A stretch of DNA of 64,000 nucleotides from Bisporella sp. PMI_857. Lineage: Eukaryota > Ascomycota > Leotiomycetes > Helotiales > Helotiaceae. The notes beneath the pieces are model-generated. The model had not been told where the DNA came from. It ran no database searches and was given only the letters and a program-made list of their open reading frames with translations. The DNA lies in the NCBI GenBank assembly GCA_021307315.1, contig JAJSPD010000024.1, positions 248,001 to 312,000 of the forward strand, read 5' to 3'. A program made the position numbers and the translations under genes. Each line of letters starts with the position of its first letter. The stretch's first letter is position 1. Of this stretch, positions 35,188 through 46,224 are shown piece after piece.

Positions 35188-36297
35188 CTACTTGTAAGGG
35201 CAGAGGAGGCCCGGGGAAGTCTATAGGAAGAAGTTCAGCAGGAGACTTGGAGGTATTCCAAGTCTGAAAAGGCAGTTAAAGAGTGTTTGGCTGAATATGC
35301 CCGCCGCGAGAAGAGGCGACGGGTTCTTGAGAAGAGAAATGAATAGAAGAAGGCTTCGATCTTAAATGCTTGATCTACTCTTGATGGTTGGCTAGGGGCA
35401 GTGAGCTTGATTGGCCAGGTAGCCGGTTGTAGGCCTCATCATGCACGACGCCCGAGATGGCTTCAATTAGAGAGACAGGATCTGCACAGCAGTTCAGACA
35501 TCCTTGAACAATGCACACCGAGGCCCATTGTGGTGATATGCCTGACGATCGTAGGCCTCAAAATTCCTCCACTTTTCGTATATTCATTATTTTGACACCA
35601 CATATAGCTGAATAAGTATTCTTTTTTTTAATAAAAACTGCCTTAGCTATTATGACGCAATACGTTATTCATATTTTAGCCTCATACTCAGTACTAAGAA
35701 AAAGATTTCCATTGGATGTTCGTTGGGTATACAGTCTATTTTCTAAGATTTTCCGCTAATGTATCAAATCTTAATATTGTCATACTTCAGACACTTCAAT
35801 AATATCAGAAGAAAGCATGCATAACGTGGCAAGGGCCGTGACGTCTAATACGCCTACTATGCGCTCTTTTCACAAGCAGTGAGCTTCTCGTGTGCCTCAT
35901 TACTTGTAGAAAGTACCGACATCTTTTATGATTATTGGCTACCAATCATAGACCTATGCCTATCATCGGCTATTACCTCACTTAATTACACAGTAAAGAC
36001 CTTCCACAAACATTCGTTATCAGTCAGTGCTTCACATTGATTCAGCCTGCCGCCTTCCATAAGTGCATATAGCCAAACTCCGAAGTCTGTACAACGCCTA
36101 CCTGAAAACTCCAGGCGATAGGAAACACGACAAACACGTTTGACGAACATGGATCCAGTATCCTGCTGCTCTCAAGCCGAGCCCTACAAACCGGTAATCA
36201 CAAGCCAAGAAGCAAACCAACAGTCCTTCATCAGATTGGCCCGAAATCCTGAACAAAATCAAGCATCATCTATTACACATCCTACGCTAGAAATACT
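35188..36297. other. Intergenic, possible coding fragments
   Basis: 1.1 kb. Around 35235-35345 the plus strand has a 39-codon open stretch bounded by stops with a basic, helical sequence (YARREKRRRVLEKRNE) that may be a relic of another gene. Otherwise short featureless frames. Confidence 0.4.
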
Positions 36298-36875
36298 ATG
36301 GGACTCACAGTCAGCATTCGTGATCCAAGCCCTGTGAAGCAAGTGAACCACGGTCTGCTAGAATGGGAATGGTACTTTGTCAATCCCAGCGCTCCAGATG
36401 GAGGCTCCACATTCAAAGAGGTCACCAAGCAAGGCATAATTGACGCCGACTACAAGAAGTCAAATTCATACGCCATCTCCCCCCATTTCAAACTCGATGC
36501 CTAACACACACGGCGCAACTATGGGCTGATCGCCGTTCCTTTATCGGTACAAGAACTTCCGATGCCAAACGCACAGCAAGTTCTTCGAGCTCAACATGTA
36601 CGTTCCCTCCACGCGCGCCGATCTCACATCCCCCACCTAGATCCATGAACTTCCAACTTGCTAACCCGACCTTTCTGACCAGGTACAAAAAAAAAGACCT
36701 AGCCAACACGCAAACTACCGCGCCAACTTCGCGCACCGAGGAAGAGATGTTGTGCGATGAGCCTAATGACGCCTTGCTGGCTCAATTACCCGTACCGCGT
36801 GATGTGCTTAGGGAATTTGCTGCGCTGCTGGGATATACAAGGGGATCGGACCGCAGGACAGGTAGGATGGGATGA
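36298..36875 (+). pseudogene. Remnant or unresolved model of an unknown protein gene
   Basis: Two coding-like blocks lie in order. The first starts at ATG 36298 and reads GLTVSIRDPSPVKQVNHG through HFKLDA to a TAA at 36504. The second reads KNFRCQTHSKFFELN up to a GTACGT donor near 36599, is joined across an 84-bp GT-AG intron to YKKKDLANTQTT, and continues to a stop at 36875. The join between the first and second blocks does not keep frame with any intron I can find, so there is a frameshift or I am missing a splice. No family is recognised. Local G+C and sense-codon use favour former coding sequence over chance. Confidence 0.35.
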
Positions 36876-37308
36876 GCGAGCGGCTTCCTTTGAATGCTTC
36901 TCGCTCAGCCCATGACTTGTAGGTCGATGTCTTTGCTTTGCGTCCGTTTACTGGATAATGTGTTTTGGTTGGCTTGTAGTGCTTGATTTCCAATGACGTA
37001 TCTGGGTAGTCCGGTTATGGAAGTATGTTGGTGGATCTATTTTCGTGATTAGAAGTGTGGAACGACACGAAATGTCCTACCTGCTGGCAAGGTGATAATT
37101 TGTCTGACTTATAGAGACTGAACATGAGAAAATATAGACTGCACTCACGATTGAGTAACGGAATAGGAGGTGAAACGAAGACCAATTCCAGAGCACGAAC
37201 TAGAAGTTTCTATTTGTTTTGCTGTACATAATCTTCAAGTACTTTGAGCAACACGCTTTATACAAGTGACTTTCAAGAGATGAATATCCGGACGAAATGT
37301 TGTTCATA
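36876..37308. other. Intergenic between convergent genes
   Basis: 433 bp, nothing seen beyond 3' flanking sequence. Confidence 0.5.
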
Positions 37309-38919
37309 TCAAGGATAAACACCAACTCCAGGTTCCTTCTCAAAGAACGTCCCGGGAAGCTCCCAACCAGGGAACTCCGCCTTCATCGCCTGCGTAGAGT
37401 GCTTTATAATATCATATCCAAAGTTGTACTTAAAGAAGTCTTCCGGTGTTTCTGTTCAAGATCACTAATTAGCAGCTATCCTGCACTTACTCCATCGCCT
37501 CAAAATATAACAAGCAAACCACTTACTTGGCACCTCCTCCGCTGGCATGAATTTTGCAGCATCAGCATGTATCTTCTCGGGCTCTTCCTGCCCCGCGTTA
37601 CTGAAGATCGTCATAACACTTGCTCGTTTCCTTCTTATTTCTTCATAGACCTCTAATCGTCGCCCGATAGTGTCTGGCGTGTAATCGGTTAGAACGATGC
37701 CTAAGGCGACGGCATCTTCGATGGCTTGAGCACCTCCTTGGCCTTGGTCTGCATTGACATTAGACAAAATCCAGAGTAGGGATATATTTGTGTGAGGGCT
37801 TACGAGGCAACATCGGGTGAGCCGCGTCCCCGCTCAAAACTAATTTATCTTTATGCCAAGTTGGGATTGGAGCTCGAAACAGGAGGGGCCATTGCTTTAT
37901 GTTCGTTGCTTTTCTAGATAGAAGTTGAGTTAGTTCTGGTTGGCCGCGGTGAGTTTGGGGCACAATACCTTAATACAGCGAGCACAGAAGGATGGAAATC
38001 AGAATATGTTTTCAATAATGCTGATCCATCCACGGGAGTCTGCCAGTCTTCATGGTCTACGATCTCATCACTGTGAAATATGGCAACGAAGTTATGTATT
38101 TCGTTGCTGGAATGATTGGTCAGTATTTCTAGCTATATCATCTTGCATAAATACGGACGTACTTCCGACATGGATACCAAACCAATCTCCTCCCTTCTGC
38201 AACAACAAACTTCATCCGCCCGTCATCGTTTTCTGTGAAATGTGCCGTTTCCGGGTCTGCAGCGATCTCAGAGGATGGAATCAAGAACCTATATGCGAAA
38301 TTGTAGTTCGTGGTAGGGAGTGCAGGATTGGGAGCTCCAAGAATAGCTTCGACGGCGCCTGAATGTACACCATCTGCGGCGATGATCAAGTCACCAGTAG
38401 CTGATTCCCCGTTTGCAAAATATATCGTGCCAGCTTCTGTATCCTGGAACTATTAGCTGATGCTGAGGTATCTACGTGGTATTATGTATTTACATAGTGT
38501 ATCACTTGAGATTTCAGATGCACCACTGCAGGTTTTCCTTCTCCTACAGCTCCAATAGCCAATTCCTTGAGGGCTTCATGCAAATCCACCCGATGAGCAA
38601 AATACCAAGGTGCGCCAAACTTCTCTGTGATATAAGAATCATCCGCCTCATGGTATTTCACCATAGAAGACGCATGTGCTCTGAAGCTACGTTTGCAATT
38701 TACGAACCTGGATTTGACGGGGTCAAGCCCCCATGCAAGCAATCCTCGGGTGGCATTTGGACAAACATGAATAGCAGCGCCTAGTTCATTATTCAATGAT
38801 GAGCGCTCATATATCTCGACATTATGGCCAGCCCGTCGACATGCGATAGCGGCAGAAAAACCCGCGATTCCAGCACCCACGATTAGAATGTTCAACGGAA
38901 CGGCTTCAGCTGGAAGCAT
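37309..38919 (-). CDS. FAD-dependent aromatic monooxygenase (salicylate hydroxylase type)
   Basis: 439 residues from six exons: 38919-38494, 38443-38163, 38106-37969, 37913-37804, 37748-37527 and 37451-37309 (1320 nt). It carries the three class A flavoprotein hydroxylase motifs in order: GxGxxG in [20 protein letters not shown] (about residues 11-30), the DG motif in [19 protein letters not shown], and the GD motif in [19 protein letters not shown], which binds the FAD ribityl and pyrophosphate. IYER at the end of beta-2 supplies the acidic residue for the adenosine ribose. Such enzymes hydroxylate, often decarboxylating, phenolic acids with NAD(P)H and O2. There is no signal or membrane segment, so it is cytosolic. 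It is divergent from a TRI12-type exporter 1.3 kb away. Confidence 0.9.
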
Positions 38920-40251
38920 ATTGAGGGACAGCAGACGTCGAAAGAGGCTTCAATACCTGATGTCAGGACAAGAGAAAAAGGAAATAGATCTTCCACGCAG
39001 CTCGGATTCTTTCAGCAGCGAAGACCGACACAGCATACACTCGCCATTCTGCAGCCGCAAGGATGTAATATTTGGAACAACAAGTTGGGACGTTTCTGGT
39101 TGGAAGCGGAGACTCATTGGAAGCCATCTCGAAGACGGATGGATAAGCCGAACTATGCGACATAATGGTCTGAGCAGGACGAGTTGCTTTCAGGCTGCAG
39201 ATTAGGGTAGTATTGCAGCATTTCCAGCAGAAGCAAACCCCAATGAGGATGCATCACCGCCAAATCACCAAGTCCCCAGGTTATCAATCGCTAAAGTCGA
39301 GCACAGTAAACGCTAAACCTGAAAAGAAGCCCAGGGATCTTCCGCCCCCTGAAGGGACGCTGGAGGGGCATTGGCGGGTCCCACAGGCTTAGGGTGTTCC
39401 CAGTCACAGCTGCTGTATAGTAGTGCCCCGCATTTGCCAAGTTGGCTCAGAAATCTTCTTTCAACTTCCTGTGAAACATTCAAGGTCTAGTTGCCGATTG
39501 TTCCCCGTACGCCTATACCCATGCTTAAGTCCCCTGATGGCCAAGCTGTCTAAGTCTTTCAAGTTTACGTACTTTGTACGTAGAACCTGAACAACGTGGC
39601 TCTTAGGCTTATAACAGGCTCTAGTCCAGAATGAAGAAATGGCTATTTCGTCTTGCATGACTGGGTGTTGAAGCCGACAGCCTGCCATGCTTCTTGTCTT
39701 GGTTAACGGAACCTGTGGCTGCATCCTTACTATAAACGATCAAATAGATGCTCTCCCTAGTCTTGCCCCTTGCGGACGGCTATCAGATGAAAAACGGCAC
39801 TGGAAAAAGCAAACAGGCGGGGCTCGGAGGGTAACCATGCCGGTCGAGACCTCATCTGGGGAGAGTTCGCAACATCAATAGCGTGAGCTACCCTTGAACG
39901 GGGGAATAGAACGATCTGAAATGGTATCAAATCATGCCAGGAGCTTCTGACATTAATTGGCCCACATCTTGTTGGATTCGAGGGTTTCCCAATAATCCAG
40001 GGTTTTCCAAAAAAAAGATAGCGTTGGCCCGGAGAAGTCCCTTTCCTCTAGACAAAGAATGCAAATAGTCTATGCATGAAATTTATGTAAACAGTCCTGG
40101 TCACCACGTTTTCCCTCATTGTTATCCCACGTTTTACCTTTTTTTTCTCTCTTTTTCTGAGCCGAGTGGTACCTTTCTAGCTTCGGGTCCGAGGTCAATT
40201 TTTTCGATTTTTGTGGTATTTCTTCTTAGCCTACTGTTGTAATCATTCGAA
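38920..40251. other. Shared intergenic region of monooxygenase and exporter
   Basis: 1.33 kb between two divergent start codons, hence both promoters. It includes a 17-bp palindrome at 39566-39582 close to its centre and a T-rich tract at 40138-40155 before the exporter. No gene is supported in it. Confidence 0.55.
39566..39582. promoter_or_regulatory. 17-bp palindrome in the divergent promoter
   Basis: TACGTAC, spacer TTT, GTACGTA: two perfect 7-nt arms. Position is about 0.65 kb from each start codon. It could be a site for a dimeric regulator controlling both genes; this is inference from symmetry and position. Confidence 0.4.
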
Positions 40252-42219
40252 ATGGAGAAAGTGAGCCCTCAGGTGACGGAGAATCAGCAGCCTCAGGATG
40301 AGAGAGCCATATCTTCGAGGTCGGGAACAGAGAAGTCTGAGGTAGAAAAGCCTACACAAGATCCATCCGCGGGCATCGAAGATACAAAAGGGCCTATTGC
40401 CAAAGTACATCTTAAGACCTACCTCACAGTCTTTGCGGTCTGCTTGATCTACGTCGCTCAACTCATCAACGTCGTCGGAGCAGGAGCTGTAAGTTTTGTC
40501 TCCTCAACATTGCGAAATGCTAAACATGATATAGCGTGCACAAGATATTAGTATCGTGCTCGGAAACTCCGAGGATAGTGTATGGTTGACTTCATCAGTC
40601 ACAATCTTCACTGTTGTTCTGAGTCCACCGGTCTCACAAGCAGCAGACTATTGGGGAAGAAGATGGTTTCTTATTATCCTGACCTTTATGGGTATTGTGG
40701 GCTCGATTATCGTTGCTCGTGCAAATTCAATGAACATGGCGATCGCGGGAATGTGTATCAATGGGCTATCATATGGTGCCCAACCACTTCTACATGCAGT
40801 TGTTTCGGAGGTCCTACCACGCAAAGATAGACCATTTGCACAAGCAACAGTCAATGTAGCGGCATCCTTGGGAGGCCTGCTGGCACTGGTCATTGGGGGT
40901 GCCATGGCACGACACGATAACCACGAGGGATTCCGAAACTACTGGTATATGTCCACTGCATTCTATGCACTTGCCACTGCTCTCTGCCTGGTGCTCTACA
41001 ACCCACCACCACGACCTACACAGCTGGGCCTGACAACTGGCGAGAAGCTGAAGAAGCTCGACTGGATCGGGTACTTCCTCCTTGCATCTGGTCTTGTCCT
41101 GTTCTGCATTGCCCTTTCCTGGTCTCAAAACCCCTACCAATGGACCGACGTTCATATTCTTGCAACTTTCTTAATTGGTGTTGCGTTAATCGCGGGTCTG
41201 GCAGTATATGAAACGTGGTTCAAAACCGATGGCATGTTCCATCATGGGCTGTTCTCTCGAGGATGGAACTTCGTTATTGCACTTATCTGCGTGTTCGTGG
41301 AAGGCTTGGTTTTCTTCGCCGCGAACAATTATTTCGCCTTCGAGGCTACGGTGCTATACGATCACGATCCGCTCATAGCCGGCACTCGCTATGGGATCAA
41401 CTTCATCGTGTATGCCATCGCAGCCATTGTGGGAGGAGCAATTTGTGCAGCAACAAAAAAGATCAAGATTCCTACCGCGGTCGCATTCGTGTCGATGATT
41501 ATCTTCTTCATCTGTATGGCAACGGCCACTACTGGTTCTTCCAAGGCGGTCTGGGGCTATCCTGTGTTCTTAGGTATCGGTCTGGGAGTAGCACTCTGCG
41601 CTTTGCTGTCTGTAGCTCAATTCAGTACGCCGTCGGAGTTGATTGCCATAACCAGTGGTCTCATGATTTCAGTTCGTTCTTTGGGAGGATCTATCGGCCT
41701 TGCAATCTGTAAGTTGATAATTCCCACCAATATACAATTTTCTAATACTTCTCTCAGACAACGCAATTTTCACCGCCAAGTTCACTGCAAACCTTGGTAC
41801 AAAAATTGCAGAGGCGGTCTTGCCACTGGGTCTTCCACAGTCGTCGCTTCCGTCTTTGATCGGCGCCTTAGCCTCGAATAATCAATCTGCGCTACTACTA
41901 GTTCCAGATATTACGCCTCAGATCATTGGTGCGGGAGCTGGCGGCTTGTTTGAGGCATATAGTATTGGATTCCGTTTTGTTTGGATTTCTGCTGGATGCT
42001 TCACAGTCATTGCTGCTGCTTGTAAGTTTTCCTGCTCTCTGCCTTCTCGCATATTTTACTTGAACCATTGCAAGGGCAATTCTCTTCTTGCGCATGAATC
42101 ACATCAGCTAACTAGATCTCTGCATAGTGGCCGTATTCCTTGTAGACCCAGTGAAGGAGTTCAACAGGCACATAGATGCACCTGCAGAAAAGGATGAAGA
42201 ACTGTTCTCTGGCAAATGA
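40252..42219 (+). CDS. MFS exporter of the TRI12 (trichothecene efflux pump) type
   Basis: 588 residues from exons 40252-40488, 40535-41708, 41758-42021 and 42128-42219 (1767 nt). A charged N-terminal tail of about 60 residues precedes TM1 (YLTVFAVCLIYVAQLINVVG). Motif A-like ADYWGRRWFLIILTF follows TM2, then INGLSYGAQPLLHAVVSEVL, RPTQLGLTTGEKLKKLDWIG (typical of the central part in this family), YNAIFTAKF and FEAYSIGFRFVWISAGCFTV. About 14 hydrophobic helices fit the DHA2-like topology. The family exports secondary metabolites, siderophores or xenobiotics at the plasma membrane; the named member exports trichothecenes, but nothing here shows such a cluster. Phases and junction motifs agree for all three introns. 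Its divergent neighbour is an aromatic hydroxylase. Confidence 0.88.
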
Positions 42220-44620
42220 TAGGCATTTTATTGCATTTAGCGGCACAATTGAAAACCAAGTAATTTATATTTTACTTTCTTGAACAGTTGCATAGAATGC
42301 TTAGCATATATAGTTCAATCACTCTTAATGAAACCTCTCGAAGGTCATCTACTAGACACTTGAACTTAACGCGCGTGAGCCGCCTCTGTTGAAGACCAGA
42401 TTCTCCAGATTTTTCTGCAACTGAGCTTCTACACTATCAGCCTGAGGCCCATTTTTATGGAAGGACCTTTTGCCAGAAATCGTATAGTTTACGAGTCTCG
42501 GGCAGTGCCCTAGACCGTTCAAATAACAATCTTACTGGGAGGATTCTGGAAGCACGAGGTAATAATAGTATGCAGGCCGTTTCATCATGGATGAAAAGCC
42601 CGGCTACGATACAGGACCAGGAAATGCACTTGCACCCTAGATAAAACCTTACTCGCAACAAGGGGTGACTTCCACCATCCAAAATCGCTTAACTGTCCCT
42701 TGTGGTCCCGTAGACGAACAAGGGGAGGTTTTTTTTTTGGGCCATGATAGGCAAAGATCTTCAACTTGAACTAGAATTAGCTCCATCAACTTTTCACAAG
42801 ACGGAGAGCCCTGCCCTCCTCGACGTTCAACTGTGCCGGTCCATATCTAGAGGCTTGCTACGTATGCGATAGAATGGACAACTACACATGTTGCTGACAA
42901 TAAATTATGGTAAGCGCAAAGGGGGTTGTTTCGATGAGTATACAGCACACCAAGGAAAGCTAAGCGGTCGCAGCACGTGCTCGGGAATAATTCTTCGGGT
43001 CTTCTTGCCGGGCCACTCATGATAATAACCTCCAAAGCGCAGCGCCCACTCAAGCCACTAAATAAACTTTAAGTAAAAAGAACGAATTACATATCGTACA
43101 ACACGGTTCTGTGTACGATAGGGAGTACATGGCAAGACTCGCTTGAGCTATACTTACTTACGAACGAGTTCTTCAGATCTTGGCCGAAGCAATGTAACTT
43201 TACATTACTGCTCATCTAATGGGTTCACTCCCAAGCAAAACGGTGTTGGCCAAGCTCCAAATAGAAGGCTTTGCTTGAACTTGATCCTTCGCTTTATGTC
43301 TTTGTTCCTTGATTGCTTCCGTGTTGCCCCATGTGAAGCCACAATGGAAATTGCATTATCAGTTCCACTACTGTACTTACGATAGATTCCCCATGCTGGG
43401 GCAAGTACTTTGCAAGCGAAATTTTTTGAGGGGGAAAACACGGCACGAGAAAAACGTCTACGGGGGGCGGGACGCTTAGACATCCGCCTTCTGTAGTGTT
43501 TTTTAGCAAAAGACTGGCGAACCAGAAGCGACAGCATCCTTGCTCAACTCATCTTCTAACCAAGCAGCACTGGCCAAGCCTACGTATATGAAGTATTGGC
43601 AGGGCAGGGCTACCCTAGGTGAAAGTTGATTCGCTAGGAAGCACCGCAACAATTCCCGGAAACCAACTACTTATGTACTGATGAGACATTCATTGTAGGC
43701 TGCATTAGGGAAGAAACTGGGTTTGCGGTGACGAAGCTCAATACTTGATAATCTGTAGTGCAATCCGTAGGATTAATTAATATGAAGCTAATTTGGGCAC
43801 AATAGTTAAGCTCATGCAACTCGCGCACTATTGATCTAAGATTTGCATTGGCACCCGGAGCATAGAGTTTCATCAGATTGCAAAGTTCAAACCAAAAACA
43901 TTCACAACGAATTCAAGACTCAGCTGGAAACAACTCAGGCCAGAAACAAGAATAGACTGACTTTGAAACCTCTGATAATTTGGAACCTGACAAATAGTGC
44001 AAATGCCCTAATACAGCAGGATTTGTGATGATGGCCGCACCTCCACTTAGACTACATTTCACATTGATTTTAGGCAGGCAATCCTACAATATCCTTGACC
44101 TACTAGGGTATACTAGAACAAACGTCCTCAAAGAACTACCAGTACTTGAAAATTGTGCGGCTTTTCTCTAATCAGATGGCATTTTGGCGTATGAAGAGCC
44201 AAGGTGATTGCATTTGTGCAACGCAAGGTCACACCATCTGAGACTTGGCATGGGCTGAAGAAATGTCATCTTTGAGTCAGCGGCGTCCCAGTTGGGTTGA
44301 ATTGACCCCCGTGTTCTGTGGCACCCCTTGATCCTGCGTTTGGGGCAGGGAGGCGGAATGAATCCTTACACTCTGCTCTACCCGTTCCTGAATATGGGAA
44401 CCACACGGTCGGTGACAACCCGATTGAGGATCATTTCTCTTCTTGGGACACTTTCCGGGATGCTGAAAGCAATGAGAAAGAGATCTTAAGTGAGAAGAAC
44501 TCCACTTGAATCGATCAACCAGATCATAACCCTATGTTAACGAGGAGAGAGATCTATTCATTCATTCCTTGCACTGGTTAATCTGCGTAAGATCGATCGT
44601 CAACAGTATTTCCTTTTGCG
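42220..44620. other. Intergenic region of 2.4 kb
   Basis: No gene supported. An inverted repeat with 8-nt arms, ATCGTACA (43093-43100) and TGTACGAT (43112-43119), could form a small hairpin. The right end carries the promoter of the next rhodopsin-like gene. Confidence 0.5.
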
Positions 44621-46224
44621 ATGGGGTTTGCTCCAGCGGCTGTGCCGGTATGTTTGCTCTCCTGGAGGATATCGAGCAAAATCCGTAAAATTTGCAAAGC
44701 ATCAAAGGCTCCAGACAAACAAAGACTAACAGCAGTGCAACATAGGTTGTCATCACCACCATACTCTTCACGAGTATAGCTTTCATTGTCGTCTCACTTC
44801 GAATATGTACTCGAGTGGTAATGCTCAAGAATGCAGGAGCAGATGATTATCTTATGCTAGCGTCTATGGTAAGTAGAATAGTTCCCTGCTGGCAAAAACT
44901 CAGATAGGAGCCGTCGAAGAGTAGAGCCTTTCATCTCCTATGGCCATGTCCCTGAGACTTCAGACGGCCCATAAGTGGCTGGTAATGGCTGCAGTGATTA
45001 TGTTGCTAATTCGATGTGTAGCTCTCCTCCATTGGCTTTGCAGTTGTTGTTTTCATGCGTAAGTGCCTTCGGGCTCGACTTTGGGGCCCAAACAACCATA
45101 AACTGACTCTCTTGTAGAAATAAAGTATGGTCTCGGGTCGCCATTCGCGTCCATGCCACAGGAGCATCTGACGAAATTCCTCCAGGTCGGTTGACTAACA
45201 TAGTGCATAGAGAATATGGTTGCGCTAACACGTCTCCAGTGTCTTTGGGCTACTATTCCAGTGTACAATTTAGCCTTGACATTCTCGAAGCTATCTATCA
45301 TCTGCCAATACATGCGCATCTTCACACAAGAGAAGGTGGTGAAGCTATGCAAAATCATGCTTGGTATCCTTGTTGTGTATGGCCTATGGACTGTCATTGG
45401 ATCAGCTTGCAGTAAGCAACTTGCAGGAGGGAATTCTTACTTGTTGGGCAAAACTAACTCCCTTGTGTAGTGTGCATGCCTGTATCACACTTCTGGGATC
45501 TGTCGCCCAAAGGTAGTTGCATGAATAAGCTGGCGTTCTGGTTTAGCAACGCAGCGCTCAATATCACCACCGACATTATGATATTTGCTATCCCTATGCC
45601 GCTTTTAAAACAGCTTCAGCTGCCGAAGAGACAGAAGATTGGGCTAATGTTTGTGTTTGGCTTTGGCGCCTTGTAAGTGCGGATGTTACCAGCTCAAGCT
45701 CATGTACTAATTCTTTGCAGCGTTTGTGTTACCAGTGTCATTAGACTCAAAGCGTTGTACGAAATCTCAGTTGCGACAGATACAGCTTGTATGACCTCGT
45801 CTTACACATACTGGAGAAACAATACTAACTTTTTCTAGTGGAGGGCGTTAATGCTGCCATCTGGTCCGGTATTGAGATCAACGTTGCGATTGCCTGCGCT
45901 TCCCTCCCCTCGCTGAAGCCACTGATCGGAAAGATCCTGCCAGGATTCCTGTCCACCACAAGCTCAAGAGATCGCTCCAATATGAATTATCTCAGCGATG
46001 AACGTGGTAGCCACCAGTTAAGCAATATGCGAAGCAAAGCTCGAGAGACAAATACCATCAAGGTTGAACAAACAATATATCAGACAAGAGAAGTCCGGGG
46101 CAGCCTTGATTCGAGCGAAAAGAGCCTTGTCTGGAAAACCGAGGTGGGCAGAACCGACGCGGGAAGCGAACAAAAGCCGCCACAGCAACAGCAGCAGCGA
46201 CATTTGCCTCTAGAAACTGTATAA
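44621..46224 (+). CDS. Seven-TM fungal rhodopsin-like (PTH11-type) membrane protein, second copy
   Basis: 360 residues from eight exons: 44621-44647, 44746-44868, 45022-45058, 45118-45185, 45240-45411, 45471-45672, 45721-45788 and 45839-46224 (1083 nt). Family features in order: TM1 (TSIAFIVVSLRICTRV), GADDYLMLASM before TM2, KYGLGSPF, TIPVYNLALTFSKLSIICQYMRIF, the Cys pair region CMPVSHFWDL...GSC, NAALNITTDIMIFAIPMPLL, KRQKIGLMFVFGFGALVCV, and EGVNAAIWSGIEINVAIACASLPSLKP, which is the most conserved block of the family. The C-tail of about 100 residues is charged with a Gln run. It is closer to the family consensus than the gene at 7021-8597. Ligand and pathway are unknown. The first exon codes only nine residues before TM1. 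Confidence 0.85.

Noticed and set aside
35235..35345. Basic helical reading frame as a gene
   Set aside because: Thirty-nine codons enclosed by stops, no start or splice signals; mentioned only as a possible relic.
41215..41712. 165-codon open frame inside the TRI12-type exporter
   Set aside because: Shadow frame; Ser/Arg/Cys-rich translation typical of an off-frame reading of a membrane protein gene.
37309..46224. Full secondary-metabolite gene cluster around the monooxygenase and TRI12-type exporter
   Set aside because: No polyketide synthase, peptide synthetase, terpene cyclase or dimethylallyl transferase is present in the window, so only a two-gene pair can be argued.
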